Shown piece after piece: positions 58,348 through 64,000 of a stretch of 64,000 nt of DNA. Both the position numbers and the translations under genes were made by a program. The stretch is from Punctularia strigosozonata HHB-11173 SS5 (lineage: Eukaryota; Basidiomycota; Agaricomycetes; Corticiales; Punctulariaceae). The DNA lies in the NCBI RefSeq assembly GCF_000264995.1, contig NW_006767448.1:310001-374000 (forward strand), in the 5' to 3' direction. The first letter of the stretch is position 1, and the number at the start of each line of letters is the position of its first letter. The notes beneath the pieces were generated by a model. That model was not told where the DNA came from. It saw only the letters and a program-made list of their open reading frames with translations, and did no database searches.

Positions 58348-60884
58348 ATGGCGAACGACACCAAGGCCCTGTTGCCTCAGGCAGCGGAGGGCCGGGTTTC
58401 CAAGCCCGCGAAGTGGACCACGAAATCCAGGGTCTTCTTCCTCCTCAAATTCTACTGGACGTTCTACGTCCTGTTCTGGCTGCTACCCCGCCTCATCTGC
58501 GAGCACTTTGGGCCGTCGTCGCCGCCAGGCGGGTACGTCGACCCCGACGGCGCGTGCCCGCAGGTGGACGCGCTCGAGCCGGCAGGCGCGAACGGTGAGC
58601 TGTGGGCGAACTTGAGCGCGTTGTATGCGGAGGACTCGTACGAGAAGCGGGCGATCTCTTGGTTGAGCGGTGCCGTACGGGTTCCGACAGAGACATACGA
58701 TGACATGGGGCCTGTCGGGGAGGACGAACGGTGGGATACCCGTGGGCCGTTCCATGAGTATCTGTTAGAGGCGTTCCCGACGATGTGAGCATGGTCGATT
58801 GGTTGATAATGAGCCGCATATTCACGCATACGTGCAGACATTCGAGTCTGAAGCTCACGAAGGTCAATACGTATGGTCTGCTCTACGAATGGCCAGGCAC
58901 CGACTCGACGCTCAAACCGATCCTCCTGATGGGGCATCAAGGTATGCCTTCCAACCTTCTGAGTTTCGCATATATCTGAAATATTCTCTCAGACGTCGTA
59001 CCGGTCAACCCTGATACCGTAGATCAGTGGGCACACCCGCCGTACTCCGGCTACTTTGATGGTATGACCCCCTATCTCTATCCGCTCGCTCAGTTTCAAG
59101 CTATATCTTGTCGTGCAGGCGAAAGTATCTGGGGCCGTGGAAGCTCAGACGACAAGAGTGGGCTCATCGCGATCTTGGCTACGATCGAGACCTTGCTCGA
59201 GCACAAATTCCAGCCTACCCGGTCCATTGTATTGTCATTCGGGTGGGCCAAACTTGCGCACGCCCGAAGATTTTTGCTCATGATGTCGCCAGCTTCGATG
59301 AAGAGGCGGGCGGACCTCAGGTAAACTGATATGCATGCTATGCTGTACCATGGCTTGACGTTTAGGAATGTCACTTTTCTAGGGCGCCAAACCGCTCGCC
59401 GAGTTCCTTCTGGACAAGTACGGGAAAGACGCGTTCGCGCTGATCATCGATGAGGGAGGCGAGTCCGACTGTCATGCCCGCTCGCTTGATGTTAGTGCTG
59501 ATAGCATATATCCGCAGCTGGCTACGTGGAACAGTTCGGTGGCATCTTCGCGACGCCAGGCATCGGCGAAAAGGGTTCCGCCAATGTCAAAATCGAGATA
59601 CACACCCCTGGTGGACACTCGAGGCAAGTCGACGGCGTGTGTGCATATTGAAGTAGCTGATATCGAGTCCTCCGTCGTAGTATCCCTCCGAAGCATACAG
59701 TGCGTGATTGTGCCTTGAAAGCCTTGGTCGATCTGAATCCTTGCCCTCTAGAGCATCGGCATGCTGTCTTCCGTAAGCCAGCTTTACACACGCCCTCATC
59801 ACAGTGTTTCTCAGTTCCTCGTAGCTGCTCGTTCACCTCGAAGCCAACCCGTTCCCTGTGCACCTCTCCCGCGGCACTCCCGTCTACCAGACCCTCCAGT
59901 GTGTCGCCGCGCACGCGCCTGACGTCCCGCCCAAGCTGCGCCGTGCACTCGTCAAGGGCCGGAAGAGCGACCGCCAGCTGCGCAAGGCGGAGGAGATTGT
60001 GTTCGAAAACAACGCGCTGAAGGCATTGGCGGGTACGACGCAGGCGGCTGACATGTATGTTTCATGCCCCATCATATCTTCAGGACAGGGAACTCACGTG
60101 GATAACAGCGTAGCGGGTGGTGTCAAATCGAATGCGCTTCCTGAGCAGGCGACCGTACGCACCTTATCTATGGAAAGGTGACGTTCGTACTGAGCAGCTT
60201 ACCCCAGGCCCTTGTGAATCATCGCATCGCAACGGACAGGTGTAGCCCTCATCTGCATTCATTCACCCCAGCCACCGCTGACCGCAGGCACCCAGTTCCT
60301 TGAAGGACCTGCGCGCCCATTATCCCGGCCTCTTCAAGCACCTCGCTTCCTCCTTCAACCTCTCCTATACCGCCTTCGACGCCACGATCCTCGACTCCAA
60401 GGCGACCTTTGGCGACCTGATCGTCAGCAGCCCCTACGCGCTCGAGCCGGCGCCCGTGACACCCACGGATGCAGACGCGAAGCCGTACGCGCTACTCTCG
60501 GGCTCGATCCGGACGACGTACGCGAAGAGGCGGGAGGCCAAGGGCCTCGAGGCGGAGAAGGTATTCGTGGCGCCCGGAATCATGAGCGGGAACACCGGTA
60601 CGGTTTTGTTCCCGGTGGCCCACCCGTGAAGACTGAATGATGCGCGCAGATACGAAGTACTACTGGGATTTGTCCAAGCATATCTTCCGGTACAATCACC
60701 ATAATCAAGGCACCGGCGGGTTGGGACGCATACATACCGTGAACGAATGTATGTTCTAGACATTGTCAGTATGAACGCGCGTGCTTACTGATGACATGAA
60801 ACAGCGATGGAATCCGAGTCTTTTTTGGAGGTGATTCTCTTCTTCACGACGCTCATTCTCAATGCGGACAGCGCGGACTTGTGA
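58348..60884 (+). CDS. M20 metallopeptidase, carboxypeptidase-S type, membrane-anchored
   Basis: Fifteen exons: 58348-58784, 58838-58941, 58993-59061, 59119-59242, 59293-59320, 59383-59458, 59518-59623, 59681-59699, 59752-59772, 59825-60054, 60109-60154, 60208-60239, 60296-60597, 60650-60748, 60805-60884; 590 residues. A signal-anchor helix comes first (VFFLLKFYWTFYVLFWLLP). Zinc-site residues: His179 and Asp181 (MGHQDVVPV), Asp214 (GSSDDKSG), Glu248-Glu249 (FDEEAGG); further family blocks are DEGAGYVEQFG, HTPGGHSS, KSNALPEQA, NHRIATD and GNTDTKYYW. Yeast Cps1p of this type trims peptides in the vacuole. Introns 6 and 7 begin with GC (gcgagt, gcaagt) instead of GT; phase is kept across both. 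A tandem relative starts at 62,737. Confidence 0.88.
59459..59680 (+). other. Two neighbouring GC-AG introns
   Basis: Intron 59,459-59,517 begins gcgagt and ends gcag; intron 59,624-59,680 begins gcaagt and ends gtag. Each is needed to join conserved peptidase motifs (DEG-AGYVEQ and HS-SIPPKHT) in frame. GC donors with an otherwise strong consensus are a known minor class. Confidence 0.7.
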
Positions 60885-61101
60885 AGTAGGTCAAAGATCT
60901 GCAGGAACGCATATGTTATGGGTGCAGATAACGAAACCGTGGTGTATGATACGTGAACCCGCAAAAAAAAAACTGAATGGATCTGTTAAGTACATCAATC
61001 ACGACCCTTGTTGCACGAACGATGTCGCCACGCCTCAAATCCCCCTAGAGAATCTGCAAGGGTGGAATCACGTCACACACTCGGTCCAGCAACCTACTTC
61101 T

Positions 61102-62400
61102 TCATCTGGATATTGCAAACCCGACCACGGATGAGGTCGATGTGAGGTCCCCGTTGAGTGTATGTTCGGCGTCCGAAGTGGCCAGTTCGACGTCGCTGCC
61201 CACATCCTTGCCGCTTCCCACAGCTCGGGAGCAGAAGGCGAGTCCACTTTCTCCGAGCGGTATGAATGAATCGAAGGAACGAGGAGGTTCAGAGTTATAA
61301 CGAAGAGCAATGCTACGAGAGCTGGACTTCCACTGCGATTCCGCTTCCGCTTCGACGGTCGAGTAGGTACAGACGCGGATTATCATGAGATTGAACAACA
61401 CGCCGACCATTTGAACCGACTGATTCTTCGTCAGTCGAAGTCCTGCGGGATGGAATTTGAAATCGCATGCTCACCATGTCGGCGACTATGTATACGGCAA
61501 AGCTTCGGCAAAACGAGAGAATCATGATAGACAAAGCGAGGAGACTGTAAATGAGGCCCGATTCCATAATAATGCGGATGGCACGATGCGTCGAGTGGCT
61601 GATTATTCGTCCAGATGATATGCTGGCGATGTCTTTTGACAGAACGCGTAGTCGTACAACCAGCAGGGCTGGCCAACATATAGTCGTTCAAGCCGCTAGC
61701 ATACGACAAAGATGCGGCGGTTCTCACCGGTAGCGACAGAGTTCGACAGAAATACGAGACATGCCAATGCGTCGGTCCATCTGCCGATGCTAGCCGTCGT
61801 TAACTCGGCTTCTCCTCGATAGAGCGCTTCGGTAACGGCAAGACCAATGGTCGCACTGGCTGTACCGGCCCAGAGTAAACAGGGCATGATGATGACAAGA
61901 TAACTCTTGTTGTACACAATATGACATCGGTATATCTATGGGTCAAATCGTCAATACTGCGATAATATATGGTGAAATCGCAGAACGTCATACGAGAATG
62001 GCGTCACCGACAAGTGCTTGAGTACCCGACAGAACGGCCTGATAAAGGAAAACTTTGTGTCAGGATTCGATTCCTATCGTATGCATGTAGCATTGCTCAC
62101 GAGTGCAGGGTTGATCCAGCCAGAGATGCGACCAAACACCACGGCAGGACCGCCGGGTATAGCGTGTAAAATGAAACCGTCGATGTTCAACTTGAAGTGG
62201 AACACAACGTCAAGGGTACCGCATATAAATAACACCAGTGCGGCGAGAGCGAAGGGCCACCGGATGTCTCGACGTTTGTATGACGACTTCTGCGCAAGCA
62301 TGACCTCTATTGTTCGGCAAAACAGAGCTAAGAAGTATCCATAGAAGACAGATTCCACAACGAGAGCAACAAACATAGCAGCTTCGAGGCTGAGCGCCAT
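61102..62400 (-). CDS. Seven-helix fungal membrane protein
   Basis: Five exons (62400-62101, 62038-61994, 61935-61728, 61668-61475, 61419-61102) give 354 residues with phase kept throughout. Hydrophobic helices include AAMFVALVVESVFYGYFLAL, PFALAALVLFICGTLDVVF, ALVGDAILIYRC, SYLVIIMPCLLWAG, DALACLVFLSNSVAT and LIYSLLALSIMILSFC, then a long hydrophilic Ser-rich tail. The YRCxxVxNKS and MESGLIYSL motifs are characteristic of a large, uncharacterised agaricomycete seven-helix family, receptor-like in outline but with no known ligand. It is divergent from the second peptidase gene. Intact. Confidence 0.82.
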
Positions 62401-62415
62401 CCCGCCGAAGCAGCG

Positions 62416-62481
62416 TCTTTGAGGGAGGTGTATTGGGCGGCCGGCCGCTCTTTAAGGGAGGTGTATTGGGCGGCCGGCCGC
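62416..62481. repeat. Perfect-length tandem duplication of 33 bases
   Basis: Two units (62,416-62,448 and 62,449-62,481), differing at one base, each ending in ggcggccggccgc, which contains the palindrome ggccggcc. They lie in the divergent promoter between the membrane-protein gene and the second peptidase, 16-81 bases upstream of the former's start codon. A run of ten G follows at about 62,503. Confidence 0.85.
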
Positions 62482-62736
62482 GGGCGTGAAATGTAGCTTG
62501 TTGGGGGGGGGGAAAGCTAAGCTCAGGTACAATCGTCTAGATACGAAGTATATAAGGTGATCGTACCGGAGAGAGAGCATGCTGCCGAGCTGATGGAATT
62601 CAATGAGATCGGCGAGGCAGTACGAAAAACGAATCGCGTCGAGCGATAGCGAGAGGCGGTCCGTTACAGGCTGTCACTTGATCATGATCTTTGTGGCTGA
62701 AGCACTGAATAATTGAAGCATAATTCATGTGGTATG

Positions 62737-64000
62737 GAGTTTCAAGCGGACCCGCACCCAACCTCGATGAAGGACGATGCGAAAGACCTGCTTTCGCAGG
62801 CGGAAGACCGGCCTGCGCTCGTTAAAACAAGAACGAGAAGGGGCGTCTCACCGCGCATCCTCCTCTGTTTGGTCCTCTGTGCCGTCCTTGCGCTACTGCC
62901 TCGCCTTGTCCACCAGCGCCTCTTCTCCTCGCGATTGCTTCTTTTACCTGATTCTCTTGTACAAGGAACGTGCCCGCAAGTAGGCGCGATCTTCCCGGCG
63001 GGACCAAACGGCGAGTTGTGGGGGAAGTTGAGCGCGCTGTACGCTCAGGTAGACTACGAAGAGCGGGCGGTCGCGTGGCTGAGCGATGCGGTACGCATAC
63101 CAACGGAGCTGTACGACGATATGGGACTGGTTGGCGAGGATGAGCGGTGGGAGGCGTTTCGACCGTTCAACGAGTACCTCGTGGAAGCGTTTCCGAGGAT
63201 GTGCGTACCCTCAGCTCAGTTCGAGAGCGCTGGTCGCAAATTGACTGTCATGCTAATGCAGCCACTCCACCGTGAAGCTCACCAAGGTTAACACGTATGG
63301 ACTGCTGTATGAATGGCTGGGAACGGATGCGGACCTCAAGCCGCTCCTGCTCATGGCTCATTCAGGTGCGACTCGGAGTTGCTTCCGCCACTCTTTTCAC
63401 GTGAATTGAACTCATTGACTCCACAGACGTAGTGCCGGTGGATCCTGCTACCGCAGATCAGTGGGCACATCCGCCGTACTCGGGCCATTTTGACGGTAAT
63501 GTCTTATCCGCTTACCATCGGCCGTCAGAACACATCCCAACCACGCTCTGTTACAGGTGAACGCATCTGGGGACGTGGAAGCTCTGATGATAAGAACGGA
63601 TTGATTGCGGCTATGGCTGTGATTGAGACTTTGCTTGAGCATGATTTCCAGCCCAGGAGGACGATCATCATGTCATTTGGGTTGGTTGTTTCGATCCTGC
63701 TGTCGATGTTCGCTCAAATTGCCTGTCAGGTTTGACGAAGAAGGTGGCGGGCCCTATGTGCGATTCATCTGACGAGAGAGGGGCAATAGGACTCATTGGC
63801 ATGCAATGATACAGTCGCAGGGCGCGCAAGCTCTCGCCAACCTTCTCCTTGACCGATACGGAAAGGATGCTTTTGCGATGATCATCGACGAAGGATGTGG
63901 GTAATCGATGCGAATGCTCGACGCGCCTACTCCTGTGCTAACCGCTGTCCACTCGCAGCCGGCTACGTGGAGCAGTTCGGTACCGTGTTCGCGATCCCAG
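62737..64000 (+). CDS. M20 metallopeptidase, second copy, cut by window edge
   Basis: The frame opens at about 62,737 (an internal ATG at 62,767 is equally possible). It shows a membrane anchor (ILLCLVLCAVLALLPRL), GELWGKLSALYAQ, LTKVNTYGLLYEW, LLLMAHSDVVPV with the zinc His and Asp, QWAHPPYSGHFDG, ERIWGRGSSDDKNG, FDEEGGGPY, ALANLLLDRYGKDAFAMIIDEG and YVEQFG. The order and intron positions follow the first copy. At the position of the first copy's gcgagt donor this gene has gtgggt, so the GC donor is not shared. The C-terminal half lies beyond the window. Confidence 0.85.

Overview
The window is nuclear DNA of a filamentous basidiomycete, most likely a wood- or litter-decaying agaricomycete. 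The evidence is many short GT-AG introns of about 45-70 bases, gene families typical of that class (Fmp29/AIM9-like kinases, F-box proteins with an LRxRRNxLAPVxxLP start, agaricomycete seven-helix proteins), and secreted copper-radical and FAD oxidases. All exon models here were built by eye from splice sites, reading phase and family motifs; no search was run. Layout: 1-5,993 and 16,893-about 22,920 are the two arms of a large inverted repeat that runs off the left edge. Each arm carries the same two C2H2 zinc-finger genes. Between the arms (6.0-16.9 kb) are two apparently intact housekeeping-type genes, a LanC-like protein and 3-hydroxyanthranilate 3,4-dioxygenase, surrounded by broken F-box and kinase-like genes and a degenerate membrane-protein gene. 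From 23 to 26.3 kb nothing is clearly functional. At 26.4-28.3 kb a third, three-finger relative of the arm genes lies across an assembly gap whose two flanks repeat each other. A decayed F-box gene follows (29-30.8 kb). From 32.6 kb the window becomes gene-dense: a membrane-anchored glyoxal-oxidase-like protein, an Asn/Ser/Tyr/Gly repeat protein, then a dispersed cluster of six copies (five with both recognisable parts, one fragment) of an unrecognised 205-210 residue family, interleaved with a berberine-bridge-type FAD oxidase, its two degenerate copies, an intact F-box protein, and a second FAD oxidase of the sugar-lactone/alditol oxidase type. An aldo-keto reductase, a short-chain dehydrogenase, two tandem membrane-anchored M20 peptidases (the second cut by the right edge) and a seven-helix membrane protein close the window. 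Working together: 32-58 kb is rich in oxidoreductases (copper radical oxidase, two FAD oxidases, AKR, SDR). This fits extracellular H2O2 production coupled to aldehyde/alcohol turnover, but co-location is the only link visible. The left half looks like a rearranged accessory region; the right half looks like working genome with local tandem duplication.
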